DNA of 64,000 nt from Caulobacter sp. (GTDB lineage: Bacteria; Pseudomonadota; Alphaproteobacteria; Caulobacterales; Caulobacteraceae). The position numbers and the translations under genes were made by a program. Below, in pieces: positions 35,855-43,511 of this stretch (positions within the stretch are counted from its first letter, which is position 1; each line of letters starts with the position of its first letter). The notes under the pieces are model-generated. The model ran no database searches. It had not been told where the DNA came from and saw only the letters and a program-made list of their open reading frames with translations. The DNA lies in the NCBI GenBank assembly GCA_019636175.1, contig JAHBYC010000008.1, positions 1 through 64,000 of the forward strand. The letters are read 5' to 3'.

Positions 35855-38107
35855 CTAGAAGTCGATATCGAAGCTCACACCGATCGTGCGGACCGAGTTG
35901 TAGTTCCACGACTGCAGGATGGCCGTGGGGTCGGCGGTGATGTGGGACAGGAAGCTCGGTACGTACTCATCAGTGCAATTCTTGCAGAACAGTGAGGCCT
36001 TGTAGCGATCACCGAACCGATAGGTCAGGCTGGCGCCGAAAACGTCCACGCCGCCCAGGGCTGTGCCGGGGTCGCCGTTGGGCGAGAAATTGACGCTGGA
36101 GCGCCGGAACCAGTTGGCCTCAAGGCTCAGCAGATTGTCGCCGACCGGGATTTCATAGATGGCCTGGAGGGTGGAGGTGAACTTCGGCGCCCCGGCCGGC
36201 GCCAGGCCCTTGGCCTGGAACTGACCGGCGACACAGCCCTGGGCCACCGTCTGCCCCGGATAGCAGGTGGTGATGAAATCGGTGAACTCGCTGTCGGTGA
36301 AGCTGGCGCCGAAATTGATCGTCAACTGCTCGGTCGGCCGGGCCGCGCCGTCGATTTCGATGCCCTTGGCGCGAACCCCGCCGGCGTTGGTCAGGCGGAA
36401 AAGCGCCGCCACCGGATCGTAGGTCTGGGTCTGGAAGTCGCTGAACTCCTCATAGAAGCCTGACACATTGAAGCGAAGCCGGCCGTCAAACAGCGTCGAG
36501 CGGAGCCCGGCCTCAAGGTCCTCGACGGTCTCGGGAGCGATGTAGGGGTCGAAGGCGGTGGAGCCGAGATTTTGCGGGTAGGCCGGTCCCTTGTAACCCG
36601 TCGCGTAGGTCAGATAGGCCATGACGTCGGGCGTGAACTGGTACTGAGCGCCAATCTTGTAGCTGAAGTTGGTGTTGGACTCGCTGAACTTGAAGTTTCC
36701 TTGCGGTCCATAGAGCCCGGGCCCATTCACATAGGTCCCGAAATCCTGGGCGATATCCACCTTGACCTTGTCGTAGGTCAGGCGACCTCCGGCCAGCAGC
36801 GTCAGGTCGTCGGTGACGTGGAAGTTCACCTGACCGAAGGCGGCCGTGCTGGCCGTAGTGTTACGGGTCGAGAAGTCGCCCCCGTAGAAGTTGGGGATGC
36901 CCGAGCCGAAGTTTGCGTAGAGTTGCGTATGGCCGTTGTTCACCGATCCGAAATAGTAGAGCCCGACCTGCCCATCGACCCGATCAAAGTCGAAGGCCAG
37001 ACGCAGTTCCTCCGATAGCTGCCGGTTATTGGACCCGTTCGTATTGGTGTTGAACAGATCCAGGGTCGAGTAGTCGGTGTCCAGGTTCAGCTGAAGATCG
37101 TAGCGCCGCCAGGCGAGGATGTTCGAGATCGTCAGGTTCGGCGACAGCTTGTGAGAGACGTTCAGTGACACCCCATAGGTGTCCACGCTGCGGTAGTCGC
37201 CGGACGCCGAGTCGATCCCGTATTGCAGGTTCCGGGGGCCCGCCGTCGCGCCGATGCTGGCCAGGGAGCCCGAATAGACGCCGGCGCCGACGGTCCGCAG
37301 AGTCCTGTCCCAGATTCCACCGACGCCGCGTTCACGACTGTAGTCGGCCGTTGCATAGATGGAGGTGGCGTCCGTGGGCTCCCAAAGATATTTCACCCGG
37401 GCCGCGATGCGTTCCTGGGTCTGGTCGACCTGGGCGCCGGGCGGCGAGGTCACGGTCGCCTTCGCGATGGGGTCCTGGCTCGAGGCAAGCACGTTGACCC
37501 GCAGCGCGGAGGTCTCGGTCAACGGCATGTTCAGCGTGCCGCGCAGGACGATGCCGCGGTTCCCGCCGGCCGCCGTGTCCCTGTTGTCGTACTCGCCTCC
37601 GACCGTGCCGCTGGTTTCGCCCAGACGAGGCCGGTTGGTGACCACGTTCAGCAGCCCGGCCGACGCATTGCGGCCGAACAGAAGGCCCTGCGGACCGCGG
37701 AGGACCTCTACCCGGGCGACATCGTTGAAAACGCCGTTGCTCTGGAACAGCGGCACGCCGAGCGAGACATCGTCGACCATCACACCAACGCTCGAGTCGA
37801 CGGTTGGCAGGAAGATGTTGCTCCCGATGCCTCTCAGCGAAAAGGCGTTGTCCGTCGTGGTCTGAAAGCTTGGCGAAACCAGCTGGAGCTGGCTGAAGTC
37901 ATTGAGCTTGCGGGCTTCCAGTTCCTCGCCGCCGATCGCCGTGACGGCGACCGGAACCTTCTGCAGGTTCTGTTCGACGCGCTGGGCGGTGACGATCACC
38001 TCTTCCACGGTCGGGCCGCCCTCGGTCGCCGGCGCGGCCCAGGATGCCGAGGCTCCCGCCACACCGACGAAGGCCACCCCGATCAGCAATGCTTGCTTCG
38101 TAGTCAT
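35855..38107 (-). CDS. TonB-dependent outer-membrane receptor of the carbohydrate locus
   Basis: 750 residues. Signal peptide MTTKQALLIGVAFVGVAGAS with cleavage near SWA-AP, TonB-box-like EEVIVTAQR, then the plug domain (KVPVAVTAIGGEELEARKLN, FSLRGIGSNIFL, VEVLRGPQGLLFGRNASAGL, a canonical plug signature) and the 22-strand barrel ending in a terminal aromatic (VSFDIDF). This is the Caulobacter/sphingomonad-type receptor commonly used for oligosaccharides, aromatics and siderophores. The upstream region carries two operator copies, so it belongs to the same regulon as the glycosidase and transporter and is the likely entry port of the substrate. Confidence 0.93.
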   Translation of the reverse strand: MTTKQALLIGVAFVGVAGASASWAAPATEGGPTVEEVIVTAQRVEQNLQKVPVAVTAIGGEELEARKLNDFSQLQLVSPSFQTTTDNAFSLRGIGSNIFLPTVDSSVGVMVDDVSLGVPLFQSNGVFNDVARVEVLRGPQGLLFGRNASAGLLNVVTNRPRLGETSGTVGGEYDNRDTAAGGNRGIVLRGTLNMPLTETSALRVNVLASSQDPIAKATVTSPPGAQVDQTQERIAARVKYLWEPTDATSIYATADYSRERGVGGIWDRTLRTVGAGVYSGSLASIGATAGPRNLQYGIDSASGDYRSVDTYGVSLNVSHKLSPNLTISNILAWRRYDLQLNLDTDYSTLDLFNTNTNGSNNRQLSEELRLAFDFDRVDGQVGLYYFGSVNNGHTQLYANFGSGIPNFYGGDFSTRNTTASTAAFGQVNFHVTDDLTLLAGGRLTYDKVKVDIAQDFGTYVNGPGLYGPQGNFKFSESNTNFSYKIGAQYQFTPDVMAYLTYATGYKGPAYPQNLGSTAFDPYIAPETVEDLEAGLRSTLFDGRLRFNVSGFYEEFSDFQTQTYDPVAALFRLTNAGGVRAKGIEIDGAARPTEQLTINFGASFTDSEFTDFITTCYPGQTVAQGCVAGQFQAKGLAPAGAPKFTSTLQAIYEIPVGDNLLSLEANWFRRSSVNFSPNGDPGTALGGVDVFGASLTYRFGDRYKASLFCKNCTDEYVPSFLSHITADPTAILQSWNYNSVRTIGVSFDIDF

Positions 38108-38278
38108 GTCTCTTCCCCTTTCTGCGGATCGGTCCGTTGTCTGGCACGATCCATTCTGGCCAGGGCTGCTCCCCCCTGGTTTCGGTCGTTTCTGACGGCG
38201 GGGCTCGGGCCTTCAGGAGCTTCTTGACGGCTCCGCATCTCCCAAAAATACGCTCCCACACTACGCCGCTTCGAATTT

Positions 38279-38329
38279 CTAGAGGTCACTAGGTAAATCG
38301 ACTTGGAAAAAAAATCTAGTGACCACTAA
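38279..38329 (-). promoter_or_regulatory. Operators D1 and D2 upstream of the TonB receptor
   Basis: D1 is CTAGAG-GT-CACTAG (38279-38292) and D2 is CTAGTG-AC-CACTAA (38316-38329); centres are 37 bp apart, about 3.5 helical turns. Read on the minus strand, D1 aligns with copies A and B (TACCTAGTGACC core) followed by a -10-like TAGAAA, about 170 bp upstream of the receptor start. D2 has the opposite orientation of the core and an adjacent A-tract (38307-38314). The pair would allow cooperative or looping repression. The rest of 38108-38600 holds no gene I can support. Confidence 0.7.
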
Positions 38330-38600
38330 AAATTAAACGCGCACCACCGTCGCGGCCTCTGGCGGGGAGCAAGAGCGGGAAGAAGCAGGGCCAGCGCCGG
38401 AACAGGTCACGGCGCGGCGCCCTGCGGACCACGGCCGTTCGCCGAAGGGCCGGGTCAAGAGCTTCCGGGCGGAGTCCCTGTCTGGGGCGCGATTCCGGAC
38501 GCGTAAGGCCGTGCCCGACCCGTTGCAGAGGGCGGCAGCCGAAGTGAAACGGAAAGCGGGAAAGCAGGAGCTGAGGAATCAGCAGCTTGACGGATTTAGA

Positions 38601-38690
<90 letters not shown>

Positions 38691-38838
38691 ATATCGGTGT
38701 CGGAGCCAGCCTTGCGGGAGGCCCCTAGAGCGAAGGCGCGGAACCTAGCGATGCGGCCCGCAAATCGCAAGCGCCTTTGCGCGGCGACGGAAAGGGCGGG
38801 AAAATCCGTGGAACCGGCAGGTGTTCAACGAGGACCGC

Positions 38839-39882
38839 ATGACCCGACAACCGTTCATCCGTCTCGCCCTGCTGCTGGGACTGCTGGCCGTCGGGCCGGC
38901 GCCGGCCCTTGCCGCCAGCGGCGGCGACACCGCCGTCTGCCAGGCGGCGCAGGACTATTCGGCGGCCCGTCGGGGGGTCTCGGTCCTGGTGATGCGCAAC
39001 GGCGCCACGGTCTGCGAGGGCTATGCCGGCCAGGGCGGTCCCGACAGGGGCTGGGAGCTGTGGTCGGGCACCAAGAGCTTCACCGGGCTGATCGCCGCGG
39101 CCGCCGTCCAGGATCACCTGCTGACCCTGGACGAGAAGGTGGCCGACACCCTGCCGGAATGGCGCTCCGATCCCCTCAAGAGCCAGATCACCCTGCGCCA
39201 GCTGCTGTCGCTGTCCAGCGGGCTGGAGGGGACCGTCGGCCGCGCCCCGGACTATGACAGGGCCATCGTCGCCCCGGTGACCGCCCCGCCGGGAACCCTG
39301 TTCCAGTACGGCGCCGAGCCCTTCCAGGTGTTCGGCGCGGTGATGAACCGGAAGCTGGCCGCGGCCCGCACGGGCGACGCCGATGTGCTGGCCTATCTCA
39401 AGCGGCGGATCCTCGACCCCATCGGCGTGCGCTGGAGCGGCTGGCGACGCACGGTCGGCGGCGATGTGATGATGCCGCAGGGCGCCAGCTTCACGGCAAG
39501 GGAATGGGCGAAATTCGGCGAGTTCGTGCGTGCCGGCGGGATTGTCGAGGGCCGGCCGATCGTCGATCCGGCGACCTTCAGGGCCCTGTTCGTCGGCACG
39601 GCGGCCAATCCCGCCTATGGCGTCAGCTGGTGGCTGCCCCGCGCAGGCGGCCGGGGGCCGCGCACCGCCAGCATCGACTTCGCCGACCACGCCGCAGAAC
39701 TGCCCGCCGACATGGTCATCGCCGCCGGGGCGGGCGATCAGCGGCTGTATGTCGTACCCTCCTGCGGCCTGACGGTCGTGCGCCAGGCGGCGTTTGGCCT
39801 CGGCATTGGCAGGGGGCGCCGCGGTCCGGGCTGGAGCGACTATGAGTTCCTCCAGCCGATCCTGGAGACCTGGTGCCGATAG
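38839..39882 (+). CDS. Secreted serine hydrolase, class C beta-lactamase/esterase family
   Basis: 347 residues from MTRQPFIRLALLLGLLAVGP, a Sec signal ending near ALAA; the upstream GTG at 38821 is less likely because GAGGA lies between the two. The nucleophile SxxK is in LWSGTKSFTGLIAAA. The expected YxN is replaced by FQYGAEPFQVF, keeping the Tyr but not the Asn, which argues for an esterase or amidase rather than a penicillin-hydrolysing enzyme. A C-terminal HTG/KTG-type motif is not clear (possible FADHAAEL region). Exported to the periplasm. Confidence 0.85.
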   Translation: MTRQPFIRLALLLGLLAVGPAPALAASGGDTAVCQAAQDYSAARRGVSVLVMRNGATVCEGYAGQGGPDRGWELWSGTKSFTGLIAAAAVQDHLLTLDEKVADTLPEWRSDPLKSQITLRQLLSLSSGLEGTVGRAPDYDRAIVAPVTAPPGTLFQYGAEPFQVFGAVMNRKLAAARTGDADVLAYLKRRILDPIGVRWSGWRRTVGGDVMMPQGASFTAREWAKFGEFVRAGGIVEGRPIVDPATFRALFVGTAANPAYGVSWWLPRAGGRGPRTASIDFADHAAELPADMVIAAGAGDQRLYVVPSCGLTVVRQAAFGLGIGRGRRGPGWSDYEFLQPILETWCR

Positions 39883-39886
39883 GGCG

Positions 39887-39906
39887 GGTTCCGATGAGCC
39901 GGAACC
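39887..39906. terminator. Hairpin between convergent genes
   Basis: GGTTCCG (39887-39893) pairs with CGGAACC (39900-39906), loop ATGAGC, right after the serine hydrolase stop and before the convergent thioesterase stop. Likely bidirectional terminator, without a long T-run. Confidence 0.5.
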
Positions 39907-39949
39907 GGTCATCGTAACAACAGGCGCGACCAGAAGGGCTCCCCGCCAG

Positions 39950-40387
39950 TCAGGCCTTGGGCCACAGCACCATCTGGGTGCAGCGGAACAGGGCGATGGT
40001 CTTGCCGGTCTCAGCATGGCGCACCACCGCGTCCCAGACCTGGGTGGTTCGACCGCCATGCACCAGGATGGCCTCGGTGACGACGGTCCCGTCGCGGGCG
40101 GTGCCGAGGAAGTTGGACTTCAGCTCGATGGTGGTGAATCCGCTCGCCCCCTCCGGCAGGCTCATCACACAGCCGTAGCCGGCGGCGCTGTCGGCCAGGG
40201 CGACCACGCTGGCGGCGTGCAGAAAGCCGTTGGGCGCCATGTGGTAGGTCTCGACCTCGAAGCGGCCCTTGACGAAGCCTGATCGCACCTCGTCCCAGAC
40301 GATGCCGAGATGGCCCGGCAGCCGGCCCTTCTGGCGTTCGGTGAAAAAGGCGACGCCGTCTTCGGCGGCGGGTCCGATAGCGCTCAT
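39950..40387 (-). CDS. Hotdog-fold thioesterase (PaaI/YiiD-like)
   Basis: 145 residues from MSAIGPAAEDGVAFFTERQK. The hotdog pattern HMAPNGFLHAASVVALADSA (helix with the catalytic Asp), followed by FTTIELKSNFLGTARDGTV and VWDAVVRHAETGKTIALFRC strands, matches the PaaI-type acyl-CoA thioesterases. It hydrolyses an acyl-CoA in the cytoplasm. It lies 11 bp downstream of another hotdog protein and an enoyl-CoA hydratase on the same strand, an apparent small acyl-CoA operon. Confidence 0.88.
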   Translation of the reverse strand: MSAIGPAAEDGVAFFTERQKGRLPGHLGIVWDEVRSGFVKGRFEVETYHMAPNGFLHAASVVALADSAAGYGCVMSLPEGASGFTTIELKSNFLGTARDGTVVTEAILVHGGRTTQVWDAVVRHAETGKTIALFRCTQMVLWPKA

Positions 40388-40398
40388 GTCCTGTCTCC

Positions 40399-40854
40399 TC
40401 AGGCCTGTCCGCCGACCCGCTCGGCCGCGATTACGGCAATGGTCGCCAGGCCCACGGCGACCAGCTTTTCGCCGCCGTCCTCCTGGCGGTTGAACACCTT
40501 CGCCTCGACCGGAATCAGCATGCGGCCGGGCTTCACCACGCTGGCGCGGCAGACCAGGGTTCCGCCGCGGGCGGCGCTGAGGATGTTCAGCTTGTATTCG
40601 GCGGTCAGCACCGCCTCGCCGGGGCGCAGAACCGTGCCTGCGGCGGCGGTGGTGGTGTTGTCGACCAGAAAGCCGATGGCCCCGCCGTGGAAGAAGCCGT
40701 GCTGCTGGGCGACCTCGGGGCGAAAGGGCAGGGCCATGGTCAGGCCGCCGGCGACGATCTCCTCTATCCGCGCGCCCATGTGCTGGAACAGGCCCTGGCT
40801 GTGCAGGGCGGCGGTGATGCGGTCGGCGACCGCCGGGTCGAGGACAGCGGTCAT
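40399..40854 (-). CDS. Hotdog-fold acyl-CoA thioesterase (PaaI family)
   Basis: 151 residues. Key stretch QQHGFFHGGAIGFLVDNTTT contains the HGG motif and the Asp of PaaI-type thioesterases; YKLNILSAARGGTLVCRASV and VEAKVFNRQEDGGEKLVAVG form the later strands. ATGA overlap with the enoyl-CoA hydratase gene. It is clearly a different subgroup from the neighbouring hotdog protein (only low similarity by eye), so the two may form hetero-oligomers or handle different acyl chains. Confidence 0.9.
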   Translation of the reverse strand: MTAVLDPAVADRITAALHSQGLFQHMGARIEEIVAGGLTMALPFRPEVAQQHGFFHGGAIGFLVDNTTTAAAGTVLRPGEAVLTAEYKLNILSAARGGTLVCRASVVKPGRMLIPVEAKVFNRQEDGGEKLVAVGLATIAVIAAERVGGQA

Positions 40855-41618
40855 GTGAAGCTCCCGCCCCGGCCCTGGCCGCTGCTGAACCGGGCGGCCC
40901 CCGCCGCGCCTTCACCCGAGCGCAGGGTCTCGATGCCGAGCCCGATTTCCAGCGCCGTGGCGCCGTCCCAGTCCAGGCTCCACTGATCGAGGGCCGAGCG
41001 CCTGTCGTTGCGCATGCAGCCCTGCGGGAAGGCGGCGATCTGCCGGGCGAGGGCGATGGCGGCTTCCCGCGCGGTCCCGTCGGCGACCACCCGGTTGGCC
41101 AGGCCCATCTCCAGGGCTTCCCCGGCCGCCACGGGCCGGCCGGTAAGGATCATGTCCAGGGCCCGCGACTGGCCGATCAGGCGGGGCAGCCGCACCGTGC
41201 CCAGATCGATCAGGGGCACCCCGAAGCGGCGACAGAAGACCCCGAACACCGCGCTCTCGGCCGCCACCCGCAGATCGCACCACAGGGCCATTTCCAGGCC
41301 CCCTGCGACGGCATAGCCCTCGATGGCGGCGATGACCGGCTTGGACAGGTTCAGCCGCGTCGGGCCCATCGGCCCCAGGTCGCCCTCGCGATGCACCGGA
41401 TTGCCCTTGCCGGCGGCAATCCCCTTCAGGTCCGCTCCGGCGCAGAACTGGCCGCCGGCGCCGGTGAACACCGCCACCCTGGCGGCGGGATCGGCGTCGA
41501 ATTGCTTGAAGGCGTCGTAGAGGGCCTGGGCGGTCGGCCCGTCGACGGCGTTTCTGGCCTGGGGGCGATCCAGGGTGACGACGGCGATGTCGCCGTCGAG
41601 CTCATAGGTTACGGACAT
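40851..41618 (-). CDS. Enoyl-CoA hydratase/isomerase (crotonase) family protein
   Basis: 255 residues from MSVTYELDGDIAVVTLDRPQ, with GGAGG upstream. The oxyanion-hole segments are GAGGQFCAGADLKGIAAG and IEGYAVAGGLEMALWCDL; VPLIDLGTVRLPRLIGQSRA holds the region of the catalytic acidic residues, where one of the two usual Glu is not obvious, so hydratase activity should not be assumed. Start of a three-gene acyl-CoA operon with two thioesterases. Confidence 0.9.
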   Translation of the reverse strand: MSVTYELDGDIAVVTLDRPQARNAVDGPTAQALYDAFKQFDADPAARVAVFTGAGGQFCAGADLKGIAAGKGNPVHREGDLGPMGPTRLNLSKPVIAAIEGYAVAGGLEMALWCDLRVAAESAVFGVFCRRFGVPLIDLGTVRLPRLIGQSRALDMILTGRPVAAGEALEMGLANRVVADGTAREAAIALARQIAAFPQGCMRNDRRSALDQWSLDWDGATALEIGLGIETLRSGEGAAGAARFSSGQGRGGSFT

Positions 41619-41639
41619 GGCGCCTGCCTCCGGTGGATT

Positions 41640-41665
41640 GGCGTCATCCTGCACGGGATGACGCC
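41640..41665 (-). terminator. Hairpin downstream of the dicarboxylate symporter gene
   Basis: GGCGTCATCC (41640-41649) pairs perfectly with GGATGACGCC (41656-41665), 6-base loop, 20 bp past the symporter stop on the minus strand. It separates the symporter from the enoyl-CoA hydratase operon that starts 22 bp further on. Confidence 0.55.
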
Positions 41666-41684
41666 CCGAAAGGCAAGCGGGTTT

Positions 41685-43007
41685 TTATTCTGGATTGACC
41701 TTTACGCCGCCGGCCACCGGTTCGTCCCCGGCGAACGGTTTCTCGATCAGCTCGTCATCGCTCGCGAGCGGCGCGTTGAGCTTCATCCCCTCCCAGCGGG
41801 TGACCACCGCCGAGGCGACCGAGTTGCCGACCACATTGGTCGCCGATCGGCCCATGTCCAGCAGATGGTCGACAGCCAGCACCAGGGCGATCCAGCCCTC
41901 GTCCATGCCGAAGTAGGTCAGGGTGGCCATGATCACCACCAGACTGGCGCGGGGCACCCCGGCCATGCCCTTGCTGGTCACCATCAACAGCAGCAGCATG
42001 CTGATCTGCTGGCCGACGGTCAGGTCGATGCCATGGGCCTTGGCGATGAACAGCACCGCGAAGGTGCAGTACATCATCGAGCCGTCGAGGTTGAAGCTGT
42101 AGCCCAGCGGCAGCACGAAGCTGACCACCCGGCGCGGCAGGCCGAAGCGTTCCAGCGCCTCCAGGGTGCGGGGATAGGCGGCTTCCGAGCTGGCGGTGGA
42201 GAAGGCCAGCAGGGCCGGGTTGCCGATGGCGCCGAACAGCCCGCCGGCGCGATTGCCCAGCATCAGGAAGGCCACGCCGAACAACAGGACCCACAGGACG
42301 CCCAGCGACAGGTAGAAGCCGCCGACGAACTGGGCGTAGGTGCCGATGATGCCCAGCCCCTGCTTGGCGATGGCCGCGGCCAGGGCGGCGAAGATGGCCA
42401 GGGGGGCCAGGGTCATCACATATCCGGTGACCTTGAGCATGATGTTCATGCCCTGCTCGACCAGGGCCATGACCGCGGGGGCCCGGTCGTCCAGGGCGCT
42501 GACGGCGGTGCCGACGAACACGGCGAAGACCACGATCTGCAGAATCTGGTTGGTGGCCATGGCCTCGAAGATCGAGGTCGGGATCAGGTGGGTCAGGAAG
42601 TCCTTCAGGGTGAAGGTCGAGGCGTCGACGGTGGCCGGAGCGCCGGCGACCTCGCTGGTCAGGTTCAGGTTGGCCCCCAGCGACCACAGATGCGCCAGCA
42701 GGTGGAACATCAGGAGCCCGACCGTCAGGGAGACGATGGAGGCGGTGATGAACCAGGCGATGGCCTTGAAGCCCACGCCGCGAATGGCCGCGGCGTCCTC
42801 CATATGGGCGATGCCGACCACCAGGGTGGTGAACACCAGCGGCGCGATGATCATCTTGATCAGCCGCAGGAACAGGGTGGTGATCAGGGTGAAGCCATCG
42901 ACGGCGAGGTTCAGCTGGTCACCGGTCAGGAACTGGTTGCAGGCCAGGCCCGCCAGCACGCCGAGAACCATGGACCCGACGACGAAATAGGTGAAACCGC
43001 GTTTCAT
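41685..43007 (-). CDS. Dicarboxylate/amino acid:cation symporter (DAACS/GltP family)
   Basis: 440 residues from MKRGFTYFVVGSMVLGVLAG. The glutamate-transporter fold is marked by the serine-rich hairpin (LAFSTASSEAAYPRTLEALE), SFNLDGSMMYCTFAVLFIA (helix 7 NMDGT-like), GMAGVPRASLVVI (second hairpin) and DMGRSATNVVGNSVASAVV (helix 8). It takes up C4-dicarboxylates, glutamate or aspartate with Na+ or H+ at the inner membrane. It has its own promoter region, divergent from the gene at 43106. Confidence 0.95.
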   Translation of the reverse strand: MKRGFTYFVVGSMVLGVLAGLACNQFLTGDQLNLAVDGFTLITTLFLRLIKMIIAPLVFTTLVVGIAHMEDAAAIRGVGFKAIAWFITASIVSLTVGLLMFHLLAHLWSLGANLNLTSEVAGAPATVDASTFTLKDFLTHLIPTSIFEAMATNQILQIVVFAVFVGTAVSALDDRAPAVMALVEQGMNIMLKVTGYVMTLAPLAIFAALAAAIAKQGLGIIGTYAQFVGGFYLSLGVLWVLLFGVAFLMLGNRAGGLFGAIGNPALLAFSTASSEAAYPRTLEALERFGLPRRVVSFVLPLGYSFNLDGSMMYCTFAVLFIAKAHGIDLTVGQQISMLLLLMVTSKGMAGVPRASLVVIMATLTYFGMDEGWIALVLAVDHLLDMGRSATNVVGNSVASAVVTRWEGMKLNAPLASDDELIEKPFAGDEPVAGGVKVNPE

Positions 43008-43105
43008 ACTGCCCCCAGAGAAAGTCTGTCGGCCCCTGTTTCGCCGGTCAGGAGGCCCGCGTCCATGCCCTTCCGTCATTCGACCGATAGGGGCATGCTG
43101 CGCCG

Positions 43106-43495
43106 ATGAACGATTTCGCCGCCCTGACCGAGGAATTGTCGGCCCTGATGCTGCGGGCCGCGCCGGGCATGATCGTGGCGCGCCAGGGGCCGGACGGCCT
43201 GTCGCTGAACGCCCCGTTCCCCCATCCGCGCAAGCCGAAGGAGGCGATGTGGTTCGGCGGGGTGCGGACCGGCAAGGCCTATGTCAGCGTCCATCTGATG
43301 CCGGTCTACAGCCACCGGGCCCTGGCGGCGGGGCTGTCCCCGGCGCTGAAGAAGCGGATGCAGGGCAAGAGCTGCTTCAACTTCAAGGCTGCCGATCCCG
43401 TGCTGTTCGCCGAGCTGGAGACCCTGATCCGCGACGGGGCGGCCCTCTATGCGAAGGGCTGGTCGATGCAGGACATGGCCGGCGGCTGCGACTAG
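43106..43495 (+). CDS. Conserved hypothetical protein (DUF1801-like)
   Basis: 129 residues. The middle, KEAMWFGGVRTGKAYVSVHL followed by LKKRMQGKSCFNFKAADP, resembles the small DUF1801/YdhG alpha-beta proteins (which carry a similar 'K.Y.S.HL' strand and 'KSCFNFK' loop). No signal peptide or membrane helix. The function is not known. It is flanked by the divergent symporter and the convergent CoA-transferase, 16 bp from its stop. Confidence 0.72.
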   Translation: MNDFAALTEELSALMLRAAPGMIVARQGPDGLSLNAPFPHPRKPKEAMWFGGVRTGKAYVSVHLMPVYSHRALAAGLSPALKKRMQGKSCFNFKAADPVLFAELETLIRDGAALYAKGWSMQDMAGGCD

Positions 43496-43511
43496 GCCGA
43501 CCAGATCAGCC

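Noticed and set aside
38331-38600. Small gene downstream of operator D2 on the plus strand
   Set aside because: No frame with a ribosome site and plausible coding pattern before the tRNA; D2 is better explained as a second operator for the receptor gene.
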